Below the pieces are notes generated by a model. It searched no databases. It worked only from the letters and a program-made list of their open reading frames with translations, and had not been told where the DNA came from. From NCBI GenBank assembly GCA_021778315.1, contig JAJYCQ010000001.1, positions 62,001 through 126,000 on the forward strand: DNA of 64,000 nt, written 5' to 3'. Both the position numbers and the translations under genes were made by a program. The stretch is from Acidobacteriota bacterium. Its GTDB lineage: Bacteria; Acidobacteriota; Terriglobia; Terriglobales; Acidobacteriaceae. This document shows, in pieces, positions 34,801 through 42,763 of this stretch; the first letter of the stretch is position 1, and every line of letters starts with the position of its first letter.

Positions 34801-36370
34801 GCGATCGCCACAGGCCTCCGTCGTTGCCCACATAGAGCAGCGGAACTCCGCTCGTCTGCATCACGGTGGCAATCGCGTGTTGCTCCGCCGCGACCTGCGC
34901 GGGAGCGTTGCAGCCGTCCAGCGCGTTGGTCGTATTACGGAGGATGCAGGTCGAAGCTCCCGCGGCCATCGCGCAGCTATAGAGGTCCACCGTGCCTACA
35001 TACAGCAGCGTTCCATTCGCCGCTGCCGGTGCGGCGTTCAGCGCCAGCGTGTAGCTTCCCTGCGCAATCGCGGTGTTTCCGCCACCCGTCTCCAAGGCTC
35101 CGTTGTCGATGCGGTGAGCAAAGGTAGGAGCAGGCGTGGCGCAGGCATTGGACGCAGCAGCGCACAGGTCCTGCCACAGCCCCTGGTCGACATCGTTGCT
35201 GTCCACGGTGAGAGCATAGAGGTCGCCCGTCGTCGGCTGCACAGCCAGCGTTCCGCGAAAGATCGGGCAGTTCGGGCTGCCCTTGCCGCTCGGGCCAACG
35301 GGACAGAGCGTGGTCGTGAGATTCGTTCCGGGCTGCACCAGCAATCGCGTCCAGGTTGCGCCGTCGGGAGAAGAGTAGTAGCCGTGCGACCGGACCGCCG
35401 CAAAAAACTTGCCTCGCAGGGCGTCCCACACCACCGACGTCGCTGCATTGCCCACCTCTCCGGTGCCCAGCGGCTGCGGCTGCTGCACCACGTTCGCACC
35501 GTCGTAGATCGTCGCCATCTGCCATGTCTGGCCGGAGTCAGTGGAGTAGTAGAGCCCGGGGATGGACGCGGAGGTCGCCGCGTTCACAATCGCCGACTGC
35601 GGCGACGTGCTGAACGCCGCAACCACCAGCGCGGGCGTCGCTGCACAGAAGGCGATGGCTGCAGTGGAGAGCCCGATGAACGAGTGCTTGCCGTTGGCTC
35701 CATCCTGCGAACCCTGGATCAGCGTCCACGTGAGCCCTCCATCGGCGGAACGCAGCAGGCCCTCGCCGTAGAGCGAATCGGTCGCTCCGTTGGGGTCGCC
35801 CGTCCCCGCGAGCACGATCGGATTCACGCTCGGCTGCACGGCGACCGCGCCGATCGACAGCGACGGCGTGGCGCTCGCTCCGGCGTTCGCGCTGAAGACC
35901 GGCAGCGTGTCCGTGAGCGGGGCGAAGCTGGCCGAGGACAGCCCTCCCGCAGCGTTGGTCGACTTCCACACGCCGCCACCGGTGGTGCCCAGGTAGACCG
36001 TATTCCCGCTCGCATCGTTCAGGTCGGGAGCGATCGCGGCGACGCGCCCTGTGAGGTTGTTGTAGGTGGCAGAGGTAATGGACCCTGGCCCCAGCGGCTG
36101 CCACCCGGCCCCCAGGTTCACCGTGCTTCGGGGATAGGCGCTCGGCTGCGTTTGCGCAACTGGACTCTGCCCGCCGGAGGGCTGTTGGGCCCGCAGCGGA
36201 GCCAGCGCGCCGATCAGCATGGCGCCCACGGCCACCACGCTGATGGCGCGCAGCCGTGGGCGTTGGCTGTGAAGAATGGCCACAGGGCTTACGATCCGGA
36301 AATGGGGGCTCGCGAAACGGCTCGGCGGCAAGCTGGTACCCAGAGATTCGGTTGTTGGGCCCTGGTCCAT
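31808..36370 (-). CDS. Giant exported protein: BNR/sortilin-like propeller plus four choice-of-anchor-D domains
   Basis: 1520 residues. A hydrophobic export segment (about 40-61, ending LAPLRAQ) is preceded by an unusually long polar leader of about 40 residues. The ATG is kept because AAGGGC lies just upstream. Residues about 80-920 carry BNR/VPS10-like propeller motifs (GVWKSTNAAGG, LLRSADGGLTW, YYSTDSGQTWQ, VYRSTNFGGSW). Then come four beta-sandwich repeats of choice-of-anchor D/ASH type, each with FAPTAxGxRxxxLTI and ending LSGTG. The C-terminus repeats the architecture of the FG-GAP protein: a Cys-paired domain starting DFSL, a span, ARRRR, a span ending SGCG, and a final beta stretch. 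Surface display is likely; the ligand is unknown. Confidence 0.85.
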   Translation of the reverse strand: MDQGPTTESLGTSLPPSRFASPHFRIVSPVAILHSQRPRLRAISVVAVGAMLIGALAPLRAQQPSGGQSPVAQTQPSAYPRSTVNLGAGWQPLGPGSITSATYNNLTGRVAAIAPDLNDASGNTVYLGTTGGGVWKSTNAAGGLSSASFAPLTDTLPVFSANAGASATPSLSIGAVAVQPSVNPIVLAGTGDPNGATDSLYGEGLLRSADGGLTWTLIQGSQDGANGKHSFIGLSTAAIAFCAATPALVVAAFSTSPQSAIVNAATSASIPGLYYSTDSGQTWQMATIYDGANVVQQPQPLGTGEVGNAATSVVWDALRGKFFAAVRSHGYYSSPDGATWTRLLVQPGTNLTTTLCPVGPSGKGSPNCPIFRGTLAVQPTTGDLYALTVDSNDVDQGLWQDLCAAASNACATPAPTFAHRIDNGALETGGGNTAIAQGSYTLALNAAPAAANGTLLYVGTVDLYSCAMAAGASTCILRNTTNALDGCNAPAQVAAEQHAIATVMQTSGVPLLYVGNDGGLWRSLDGVAETGSVCSSGDNAHFENLNSALGSGGSLAEVVGFAQDPTAANTLIAGLGANGSAATSTASALSAWPQLSAGEGGYPSIDPNTPSNWLVAIGAGVNLVACPLGVNCVAGDFLPPATIGAAQVNGDAGLLDTPTLLDPSLTSSLIVGTCRIWRGAASNSSTWTNANAISPAFGGITTPCSQYSALIRSIAAGGPNMVSSNLQNSGSKVIYAGIAGSLDGGNSKAGHLFVTTSANTATSAIAWTDAALAPVTNDIANAHVFNPGHFDISSIAVDPHDATGATVYATVMGFGVPHVYRSTNFGGSWLNLSANLPNAPANAVVVDPNDANTVYVAMDSGVYVTQAITTCPTTNCWSVLGTVLPNAPVTALAAAANLPTGDGRRGMLRAATYGRGLWQTPLLTASVPAQPAITLSATSFSFAAQQVGTQSTSQTLTLTSNGSGPVTFGTPALTGDFTETDNCAGQTLAVNATCTINLVFAPTAIGARSGLLTIYANIPGGQATVMLDGTGTAPASIILTPLALVFPATLVNQTSARQIITVANTGGTAATLQAPVILGEPADFTINANTCTAMLAPSTACSISIVFSPTAAGVHSATLSIADNSGTPSAATQTAQLSGTGNAPATDTLSPLSLSFAQQQIGTTSAAQQVTLTNAGGVALTLISASLSPGDFSVMNGCGNSLAANSSCVFKVLFSPTATGTRTATLTITDQFHFQTVALSGTGIAGPGVSLSPISLSFPATGVGLTALSQALVLTNNGGLPLSIKNLAVSPGFNLAANTCGTSLAVNAACTLTVVFAPTSAGHIAGTLTFRDNAPSGMQTTTLSGTGIDFSLTPSGATTLTLAGSGASGNYPMLLSSMTGLSGNVALSCTGAPANSTCIVSPSIAPLGGTSTISVTVQTDVALAALKTPATLFSRSNAILLAMLLPLAIAARRRRFSRLALILALGCGMAAFSGCGASRVIPASGGSGLATPTAPGTYTLTVGASSAGLNHGVNVTLVVQ

Positions 36371-36424
36371 ACTGCCCTTATCGGATCAAAGGCGCTGGGG
36401 AATAGGGGATTCTGAAGTTATTTC

Positions 36425-36459
36425 TAAGAAAAATGCACCAGACGTCAACATTTTTCTTA
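36425..36459. promoter_or_regulatory. Large AT-rich dyad upstream of the 1520-residue protein gene
   Basis: TAAGAAAAATG (36425-36435) and CATTTTTCTTA (36449-36459) are a perfect 11-bp inverted repeat around 13 bases that include the palindrome GACGTC. Read on the minus strand, the centre contains TTGACG, a good -35 box, with an AT-rich stretch 17 bases on. It lies 55-89 bases upstream of the start, so it may be an operator over a promoter, or a terminator of the preceding operon. Confidence 0.55.
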
Positions 36460-36514
36460 AAGTTGTCTGTTGTGGAAGAGTGTAGCAGTCCGGGACACTC
36501 CTCAGCCGTGCGGC

Positions 36515-37891
36515 TCAGCACCGCACAATCTTCGGCGAGCTCATCCCTCGCGTCACATTGCGCGTGTCCACAAACAGTTTGCTAGCTGCCACTAGCGCCG
36601 CAATATCGTAAGCCGAGTGGTCCGTCACCAGCAGCACGCAGTCAAACTCTCCCGCCCGCTCCAGCGCCGTCGAGTGAGCCCGGATCGAGTAGTGCCTCCC
36701 CGCTCCCACCTCCGGAAAGTACGGATCGTTGTAGCTCACCTCGGCCCCGGACTGTTGCAGTAGAGAGAAGATCGTCAGCGCTGGCGACTCGCGCAGGTCA
36801 TCCACATCGCGCTTGTACGCGATGCCCAGCAGCAGCACCGTCGCTCCCGCCAGTGCGATCCCGGCTCGCTCCAGTGCCCGCTCCACCGTCTGCACCACGA
36901 ACGACGGCATTGCCTCATTCACCTCGCCAGCCAGCTCGATAAAGCGAGTCGGACGGTCGAACTGCCTCGCGCGCCAGCTCAGATAAAACGGGTCGACCGG
37001 GATGCAGTGGCCCCCGATCCCCGGCCCGGGATAGAACGCCTGGAAGCCGAACGGCTTGGTCGCCGCCGCGTCAATCACCTCCCAGATGTCGATCTTCATC
37101 GCCAGGCAGAGCTGCTTCAATTCATTCACCAGCGCAATGTTCACGCCGCGATAGATGTTCTCCAGCAGCTTCGTCATCTCCGCCGCCTCGGTTGAGCTGA
37201 CAATCACGGTGCGGTCGAAGATCGTGCCGTAGAGTGCAGCGGCGGCCGCGCTGGCGCTGCGGTCAATCCCTCCAATTACCTTCGGAACCGCGTGGCGGGG
37301 AGTCGTCGTGTTGCCGGGATCTTCCCGCTCCGGAGAGAACGCCAGCATTGTTCCGGTAAGCGGCTGTGAGAGATCCGACCTGTCCGGATCGTCCAGCCTC
37401 TCCTCCGCACGCATCACGCTGAGGCCCACGGGGCCAAGCCGCTCGAGCTCCGGCAGCACCAGCTCGGTCGTGGTGCCCGGCCACGTCGTGCTCTCCAGCA
37501 CAATCAGTTGGCCGACGAAGCTATGCGGAGCCACGGCACGAACCGTGTCCTCGATGTAGCTCATGTCCGGCGTGTGGTCCGGATTCAGCGGCGTTGGAAC
37601 GCACAGCAGCACCGCATCGCACTCGCGTAACCGTGCGAAGTCCGTCGTCGCGCTAAACCCGGAAGCCCTCGCCGCGGCCAGAGCCTCGGGCGCGATGTGA
37701 TGAATATACGAGCGGCCCTGGTTGAGCATCGCAACCTTCGCTGCATCGATGTCGAAGCCCGTCACCTGGAAGCCGGCCTTCGCGAACAGCAGTGCCAGCG
37801 GCAGTCCCACATAGCCAAGCCCGATGATGGCGACCCGGGTCTCGCGCGATGCTACCCGATCGATCCACTCCGAAAGAGGAAGGCGGCTCAT
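36515..37891 (-). CDS. wbpA: Nucleotide-sugar (UDP-N-acetylhexosamine) dehydrogenase
   Basis: Oxidises the C6 hydroxyl of a UDP-sugar to a uronic acid using two NAD+, feeding capsule or O-antigen synthesis. Over 458 residues: VAIIGLGYVGLPLALLFA (NAD site), LLCVPTPLNPDHTPDMSYI, ESTTWPGTT, and the catalytic cysteine in GIGGHCIPVDPFYLSWRA. The C-terminal domain has LLLGIAYKRDVDDLRESPAL. The DPFYLSW form is typical of the UDP-GlcNAc/ManNAc group (WbpA, TviB) rather than UDP-glucose dehydrogenase. The start is set by the ATGA overlap with the epimerase stop; an ATG 42 bases upstream lies inside that gene. The two are clearly cotranscribed. Confidence 0.87.
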   Translation of the reverse strand: MSRLPLSEWIDRVASRETRVAIIGLGYVGLPLALLFAKAGFQVTGFDIDAAKVAMLNQGRSYIHHIAPEALAAARASGFSATTDFARLRECDAVLLCVPTPLNPDHTPDMSYIEDTVRAVAPHSFVGQLIVLESTTWPGTTTELVLPELERLGPVGLSVMRAEERLDDPDRSDLSQPLTGTMLAFSPEREDPGNTTTPRHAVPKVIGGIDRSASAAAAALYGTIFDRTVIVSSTEAAEMTKLLENIYRGVNIALVNELKQLCLAMKIDIWEVIDAAATKPFGFQAFYPGPGIGGHCIPVDPFYLSWRARQFDRPTRFIELAGEVNEAMPSFVVQTVERALERAGIALAGATVLLLGIAYKRDVDDLRESPALTIFSLLQQSGAEVSYNDPYFPEVGAGRHYSIRAHSTALERAGEFDCVLLVTDHSAYDIAALVAASKLFVDTRNVTRGMSSPKIVRC

Positions 37892-38844
37892 CCGAGAGGC
37901 GGCTCCCCGGCTGCAATCTGCGTGCGGCACCACTCCACCGTCCGCTCCAGCCCGGTCTCAAAGTCCACCACCGGAGCATAGCCAAAGGCCTCGCGCGCCG
38001 CAGAGATGTCCGCCAACGAGTTGCGAATATCCCCGGCGCGTGGCTCCGTATAAACCGGAGCGGCGCTGTACCCGGTGATCTTCGCCAGCAGCCGGTAGGT
38101 ATCGTTCAGCGAGATTCGCTCTCCGCAAGCCACGTTGAAGACGCGCCCCGCAACGTTCTCCTCCGGTGCGTTCAGCGCCAGCAGATTCGCGCTCACCGCG
38201 TTGGCAATGTAGGTAAAATCGCGGCCCTGTTCGCCGTCGCCCTGGATTGTTGGCTGCTGCCCTTGGAGCATCTGCAGTGCCCACTTCGCGATCACCCCGG
38301 AGTACGGCGAATCGGGAGCCTGTCTCGGCCCAAAGATATTGAAGTAGCGCAGGCACACCGTCTCCATGCCATACACGCGAGCGTAGCTCTGCATATAAAG
38401 CTCTCCCGCAAGCTTCTGCACGGGGTACGGAGCGATGGGCTGCGGCGTCATCGTCTCAACGCGAGGAAAGCCCGGCTGATTGCCATACGCAGAGCTTGAC
38501 GCAGCATAGAGCACACGCTTGATCCCCGCCGCCCGAGCTCCTTCCAGCAGATTGAACGTGCCGTCGAGGTTGGCATTGTGGCTCGGCCGAGGCTCCTTCA
38601 CACTGCGAGGAACACTCGGCAGAGCTCCCTCATGCAGAATCGCGTCGACTCCAACGCAAGCTCTCGCAACCGCGTCGGCATTGGCTAGATCGGCTTCGAC
38701 GAAGTCCACGCCCGCAGGAATGTTGCCGCGCTTGCCGGTGGCAAAGTTATCCAGCCCACGCACGGCATGCCCTTGTGCGAGCAGAGCGTCCGCAAGGTGC
38801 GAGCCAATAAAGCCCGCCACGCCGGTGATGAGATAAGTAGCCAA
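37888..38844 (-). CDS. NAD-dependent UDP-sugar 4-epimerase (WbpP/GalE-like)
   Basis: Extended SDR of 318 residues that probably interconverts UDP-GlcNAc and UDP-GalNAc or related sugars at C4. It has YLITGVAGFIGSHLADALL (NAD site), NANLDGTFNLLEGA, the catalytic serine in YAASSSAYG, YPVQK (Tyr and Lys), and LRYFNIFGPRQAPDSPYSGVIAKW, a UDP-sugar-binding block typical of WbpP-type enzymes. It is first in a two-gene operon, its stop overlapping the start of the dehydrogenase gene (ATGA). Together they would convert UDP-GlcNAc to UDP-GalNAcA-like products as in Vi or B-band antigen pathways (inference). Confidence 0.85.
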   Translation of the reverse strand: MATYLITGVAGFIGSHLADALLAQGHAVRGLDNFATGKRGNIPAGVDFVEADLANADAVARACVGVDAILHEGALPSVPRSVKEPRPSHNANLDGTFNLLEGARAAGIKRVLYAASSSAYGNQPGFPRVETMTPQPIAPYPVQKLAGELYMQSYARVYGMETVCLRYFNIFGPRQAPDSPYSGVIAKWALQMLQGQQPTIQGDGEQGRDFTYIANAVSANLLALNAPEENVAGRVFNVACGERISLNDTYRLLAKITGYSAAPVYTEPRAGDIRNSLADISAAREAFGYAPVVDFETGLERTVEWCRTQIAAGEPPLG

Positions 38845-38871
38845 CTCAGAGAGTTTACCCCGTTCCGTCGC

Positions 38872-39624
38872 CTATGCGGACGACCCGCTCATCATCCTCG
38901 TAATCGTTGGGCGAACGACCAGGCCCAGCAAGTCAATCCCCGCATGGACAGCGATCGCGACCCATAGGTCTCCGGTCCACAGATAGAGGCCCGCGAGGCC
39001 CGCGCCAAGGAGCGCCGTCACCGCAACGCCCGCCGCTCCCTGGTAGGAGTGGACCAGCCCGAACAGAACCGTCGCCAGCGCAAACGCCAGTAGTGCATTG
39101 TGCAGCAACCCCACCAGCAGCAAGGGCAGCAGCAGGCGGAAGAAGACCTCTTCACTGAAGCCTGCGTTGAGCGCCAGCAGCGTCGTCCATCCTGTCTCCG
39201 CCGCATTGCGAGGCATCAGCGGCTCAACGTCTCCGACCGTCACCGGCTGTAGCTTGAACCTCTTCGCCACCACCACACCCAGAGCTGCGCCGCCAATCAG
39301 AGCTCCGCAGATCACTCCGGCAATCAGTCCCTTGTCCGGCACCTGCGCGGGCGGCACAAGGGCTCGCAGGCGCTCCGTCAGCGGAAGAAATTCGTCGGGC
39401 ATCTGCACCAGGGCGTGCAGCCGCTGCAGTATGAGGAGGCAGAAAAAAGTGGCTCCGGAGAAGAACCCGAAGCTCTTCACAATCCAGCCCGCGTAGCAAC
39501 GTTGCCGGTCGGCGCTGCGGGTCAGCTTCTTGAATGCAGTATATTCGGCGGCATCGTTGCGAACGAACCACCACGCAATAGCGAGACACAGGGAGAGCAG
39601 TAGGATCAGCTTGAACATGGCCAT
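38872..39624 (-). CDS. CPBP-family intramembrane glutamic protease (CAAX-like)
   Basis: A 250-residue polytopic membrane protein with about six to seven hydrophobic helices. The catalytic motif 1 SEEVFFRLLLPLLL (EExxxR) and motif 2 FGLVHSYQG (FxxxH-type), plus VAIAVHAGIDL, are the expected active-site set of the CPBP/Abi family. Bacterial members cleave within membranes or act in bacteriocin self-immunity; the substrate here is unknown. It lies 27 bases downstream of the epimerase start side on the same strand, so it may be the upstream gene of that operon. An inner ATG two codons in (MFKLILLL) is an equal start candidate. Confidence 0.83.
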   Translation of the reverse strand: MAMFKLILLLSLCLAIAWWFVRNDAAEYTAFKKLTRSADRQRCYAGWIVKSFGFFSGATFFCLLILQRLHALVQMPDEFLPLTERLRALVPPAQVPDKGLIAGVICGALIGGAALGVVVAKRFKLQPVTVGDVEPLMPRNAAETGWTTLLALNAGFSEEVFFRLLLPLLLVGLLHNALLAFALATVLFGLVHSYQGAAGVAVTALLGAGLAGLYLWTGDLWVAIAVHAGIDLLGLVVRPTITRMMSGSSA

Positions 39625-39679
39625 AGCAGGGAAGTCAACGCTACCGTATCACGAGCCCGCAGCGGCTTCTCCCGTCGGC

Positions 39680-40081
39680 TCAGTAGGTGCGCACAATAAA
39701 GTCGATGACCTTCACCATGTGGCTATCGAACTTGCTGATGCTGCGGGTCGGGGAACGATAGCCGCGGAACAGCACCCACACTTCGTAGTCCGCGTTGCCA
39801 TCCAGACGCTTGAAGTTGTAGCGCCCGCTCTCGTCGGTGATGTAGGTGATCACTACGCCTGTATTGGTATTGCGCAGCTCAACGACGGCGTTGCGAATCG
39901 GCTCATGTCCCGAGTCCCGGATGCTTCCGGAAAGGCTCCGAACCGAGGGTTGCGGCATCTTCTGTGCTCGCGCCGGACCCGACCCCAGCGCTGCTCCCAC
40001 CGCACAAAACATCAGCCCCGCGGCGGCGCACAGCATCGTCGTTGTCCGCCAGCGGTGATGCGTGCTCGTCTGCGTTTGCAT
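39680..40081 (-). CDS. Exported carboxypeptidase-regulatory-like domain protein
   Basis: A 133-residue protein. After a basic start (MQTQTSTHHRWR) comes a hydrophobic signal (TTTMLCAAAGLMFCAVGAA) with cleavage near PARAQ. The mature part is a single transthyretin-like beta sandwich: VRSLSGSIRDSGHEPIRNAVVELRN, VITYITDESGRYNFKRL, DYEVWVLFRGYRSP. Such domains occur at the front of TonB-linked outer-membrane proteins or stand alone as surface binders. The frame is open 37 codons upstream, but the ATG at 40081 has AAAGAG in front. Function is otherwise unknown. Confidence 0.72.
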   Translation of the reverse strand: MQTQTSTHHRWRTTTMLCAAAGLMFCAVGAALGSGPARAQKMPQPSVRSLSGSIRDSGHEPIRNAVVELRNTNTGVVITYITDESGRYNFKRLDGNADYEVWVLFRGYRSPTRSISKFDSHMVKVIDFIVRTY

Positions 40082-40236
40082 GAAGCTCTTTCGTATCCGC
40101 ATCAGCATCTTGTAAAAGGCCAGCACCAGCATCGCATGGAAGTCTACAACCGTCTTCCTGACGACGCTGGATCCGAATATTGGATGCGGCAACTCGCTCG
40201 AACGGCTGAAGTTTTTGCGCGGGCAGCTTTTCAGCC

Positions 40237-41226
40237 CTAGTAGCTGTGGCCCAGCACCGGATGAGCCTCATACGGTGCTTCCAGGCGCGCAATCTCGTCC
40301 GTCGTCAGCTTCAGCTGCAGCGCCTTCAGGGCGTCCTCCAGTTGATAAATCTTACTCGCTCCCAGGATCGGAGCCGTCACCCCCGGCCTCGACAGAATCC
40401 ATGCCAGCGCGATCTGCGCGGGCACCACATCGCGAGCCGCCGCAATCTCGACCACGCGGTCTACGACGTCGAAGTCGCTCTCGCGATAGTACAGGCCATG
40501 GCCGAAGTCGTCAGTCCGGGCGCGCAGCGTCTCGGTCTTGCCATCGCCGCGTTTGCGCGAGCCGGTCAGGAAGCCTCGCGCCAGCGGGCTCCACGGAATG
40601 CACCCAATCTTCTGATCGAGGCACAGCGGAATCATCTCGCGCTCTTCCTCGCGATACACCAGGTTGTAGTGGTTCTGCATCGTCACGAAGCGAGCCAGGC
40701 GGTTCACCCTCTGGAACTGCAGCATCTTCTGGAACTGCCACGCATACATGCTCGACGCCCCGAGATACAGCGCCTTGCCCGCCTTCACCACATCATGCAA
40801 CGCCTCGCAGGTCTCCTCAATCGGAGTCAGAGGATCGAAGCGGTGGATCTGATACAGGTCCACATACTCCACGCCCAGCCGCTTGAGGCTGGCATCGATC
40901 GACGCCAGGATGTGTTTGCGTGAGAGCCCGCGATCATTGGGGCAATCGCTCATCGGGTTGTAGACCTTGGTCGCGATGACCAGCTCGTCGCGGCGAGGCT
41001 GAAACTCTCGCAGCAGCTTGCCCGTGATGCTCTCGCTCTCTCCAGTCGAGTACATGTCCGCGGTGTCGAAGAAGTTGATGCCCGCCTCCACCGCACGCCG
41101 CACAATCGGCCGAGCCTCGCCCTCTTCCAGCACCCACTGTCGCCACTTCTTGCTACCGTAGCTCATCATTCCCAGGCATAGCGGAGAGATTCGTGCTCCC
41201 GTGGAGCCGAGATTAACGGTGGTCAT
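40237..41226 (-). CDS. Aldo/keto reductase
   Basis: NADPH-dependent TIM-barrel reductase of carbonyls, 329 residues. It starts VNLGSTGARISPLCLGMMSYG. The catalytic tetrad is visible: Asp and Tyr in FFDTADMYSTGESE, Lys in LVIATKVYN, His in LYQIHRFD. The NADPH site is IPWSPLARGFLTGS and GASKIYQLEDAL. It resembles the YajO/IolS group of aldo/keto reductases; the substrate is unknown. The frame is open 20 codons upstream with another ATG at 41250. Neither start has a clear ribosome-binding site. I chose the one nearest the family's usual beginning. The 250 bases after it hold no gene. Confidence 0.87.
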   Translation of the reverse strand: MTTVNLGSTGARISPLCLGMMSYGSKKWRQWVLEEGEARPIVRRAVEAGINFFDTADMYSTGESESITGKLLREFQPRRDELVIATKVYNPMSDCPNDRGLSRKHILASIDASLKRLGVEYVDLYQIHRFDPLTPIEETCEALHDVVKAGKALYLGASSMYAWQFQKMLQFQRVNRLARFVTMQNHYNLVYREEEREMIPLCLDQKIGCIPWSPLARGFLTGSRKRGDGKTETLRARTDDFGHGLYYRESDFDVVDRVVEIAAARDVVPAQIALAWILSRPGVTAPILGASKIYQLEDALKALQLKLTTDEIARLEAPYEAHPVLGHSY

Positions 41227-41500
41227 CGTGGTCGTACAGTTTTCGCTCATGCGCATTGGACGCAGCAAGGGCTTCCGGAGTTCCACAAGCAGTGGGCCTA
41301 CCCCGTGCAGCGCATTGGCATCAGACCTACACAGGAGCCGTCGCGTGCGCGTTAATTGGCTGCCTTCGGGCGGTCAACGGGCCCCCTTACAACGCGCGCG
41401 CGACCCTCCGAAGGCTGTGAGAGGAACTCTCTTCGCTATGCCTTTGTCGACGCGGTTGTGGACTCCGCCGTGCGCAGGCCAGGCACGCCCATGGCCTCCG

Positions 41501-41986
41501 TCACCGCGACAAAGCAGCTCTGTCCCGGCGTCCCGAAGGCCGCAGCCACAGGCCCGTCCACGTCTCTGACACGATGATGCTGTTGCCCGCATTGCGTGGG
41601 TCATAGCGAACCTGCACCGGCTGGTCGATGCGGAACCCAAGCACCTCATCGGCCAGCGTCGTCACGTCCTGCGCGCAGTTATACGTCAGTCCGGCAACGC
41701 TATAGCTATAGACCAGCACATCCGGAGTGGGGGAGATACTGTCTTCATTGCCCAGCGTCCTCGCATCCAGAATCACCCCGTCCGTGATCCGGCCGTTCAG
41801 GGCCAGGCTCTCGCGGCGGCGGCGCTCAATCTCCTCCGCCGACAGTCGGTGTGCGGCGATATACCACCACACTCCGCCCACAACCACGGCGACTCCCGCA
41901 GCAATGCCGCCGATCAGTCGCGGGTCCTGGCCACGGAAGTTTGGGTTGTGAATTACATGCGTAAGTAGCTGGAGAATCGGTTTCAA
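41501..41986 (-). CDS. Small membrane protein with DUF3592-like domain
   Basis: A 161-residue protein with one hydrophobic helix (PRLIGGIAAGVAVVVGGVWWYIAA), a charged helix (RLSAEEIERRRRESLA), then a beta domain of DUF3592 style: ITDGVILDARTLGNED, VLVYSYSVAGLTYNCAQDVTT and PVQVRYDPRNAGNSIIVSETWTG. No enzymatic motif is seen. No ATG or GTG suits the fold; the TTG at 41986 (LKPILQLLT) is proposed, so the exact start is unsure. The frame remains open further upstream only because it lies opposite hslV. It is divergent to hslV. Confidence 0.62.
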   Translation of the reverse strand: MKPILQLLTHVIHNPNFRGQDPRLIGGIAAGVAVVVGGVWWYIAAHRLSAEEIERRRRESLALNGRITDGVILDARTLGNEDSISPTPDVLVYSYSVAGLTYNCAQDVTTLADEVLGFRIDQPVQVRYDPRNAGNSIIVSETWTGLWLRPSGRRDRAALSR

Positions 41987-42111
41987 GGGCCTCAGTAAAA
42001 CAAGAGCACTGCTACAGAAAGCATAGCCCAGCGCAACCGCCCGCGGTGATGGGCCGCTGCGTTCTGTCGCGCAAAGGTTCCCAGTCTGGTTCCCAATTTG
42101 GTTCGCGGCGA

Positions 42112-42117
42112 TATACT
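42112..42117 (+). promoter_or_regulatory. Possible -10 element of hslV
   Basis: TATACT stands six bases before the GTG at 42123. If it is a real -10 box, transcription would begin at or just beyond that GTG, giving a leaderless message or favouring the downstream start at 42198. Upstream are three GGTTC words; no good -35 box is seen. Confidence 0.35.
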
Positions 42118-42122
42118 GCGGT

Positions 42123-42755
42123 GTGCGAACCCTGAAGAAAACTACGCTGCGGGAGACGGCCGCCGGCCACCCGCTCGATCTTGCCGACGGCCGCCGTGTG
42201 CGCTCCACCACGGTCATCTGCGTCCGTCGCGGCAACGCGATGGTTATGGCGGCCGACGGCCAGGTAACCCTCGGCTCCACCGTCATGAAGCACTCCGCGA
42301 AGAAGATCCGTCGCCTCTATAACGACAAGATTCTCGCCGGCTTCGCTGGCTCCACCGCCGACGCCTTCTCCCTCTTCACTCGCTTCGAATCCAAGCTCGA
42401 GCAGTACGGTGGCAACCTCGGCCGCTCCGCCGTCGAGCTCGCTAAAGACTGGCGCACCGACAAGCTCCTCCGCCAGCTCCAGGCGCTGCTCATCGTCGCC
42501 GACGCGAAACAAATGTTTCTCCTCTCCGGCGATGGCGACGTCATCGAGCCCGACCCCGTCGGCGACCCCGCCGAGGGAGGCCTCATCGCCACCATCGGCT
42601 CCGGTGGAAGCTTCGCTCTCGCTGCCGCCACCGCGCTCATGGAGAACACCCAGATGTCCGCCCGCGAGATCGTCGAACGCAGCATGAAGATCGCCGCCGA
42701 GATCTGCATCTACTCCAACCAGAGCGTCACCATCGAAGAGCTGAAGGCGGAATAG
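42123..42755 (+). CDS. hslV: ATP-dependent protease subunit HslV
   Basis: Proteolytic half of the HslUV (ClpYQ) heat-shock protease; twelve copies form a proteasome-like double ring. The N-terminal nucleophile threonine is in [13 protein letters not shown] (Thr29 as written), with [27 protein letters not shown] and [19 protein letters not shown]. Family members usually have only one to a few residues before the threonine, while this frame, starting with GTG, gives a 28-residue propeptide. An in-frame GTG at 42198 would yield MRSTTVICV, the normal form, but the extension has coding-like third-base GC. Its partner hslU is not next; an 800-base foreign-looking gene intervenes. Confidence 0.93.
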   Translation: MRTLKKTTLRETAAGHPLDLADGRRVRSTTVICVRRGNAMVMAADGQVTLGSTVMKHSAKKIRRLYNDKILAGFAGSTADAFSLFTRFESKLEQYGGNLGRSAVELAKDWRTDKLLRQLQALLIVADAKQMFLLSGDGDVIEPDPVGDPAEGGLIATIGSGGSFALAAATALMENTQMSAREIVERSMKIAAEICIYSNQSVTIEELKAE

Positions 42756-42763
42756 GAGCGAAC

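Noticed and set aside
34748..36415. Long open frame of about 555 codons on the plus strand
   Set aside because: It lies antisense to the 1520-residue protein gene. Its translation is Arg-rich and low in structure, as expected from a GC-rich shadow frame, and has no ribosome-binding site or family motif.
41287..41500. Gap between the aldo/keto reductase and the DUF3592-like gene examined for RNA genes
   Set aside because: No cloverleaf, no CCA-type end, no strong hairpin and no small frame with a ribosome-binding site.
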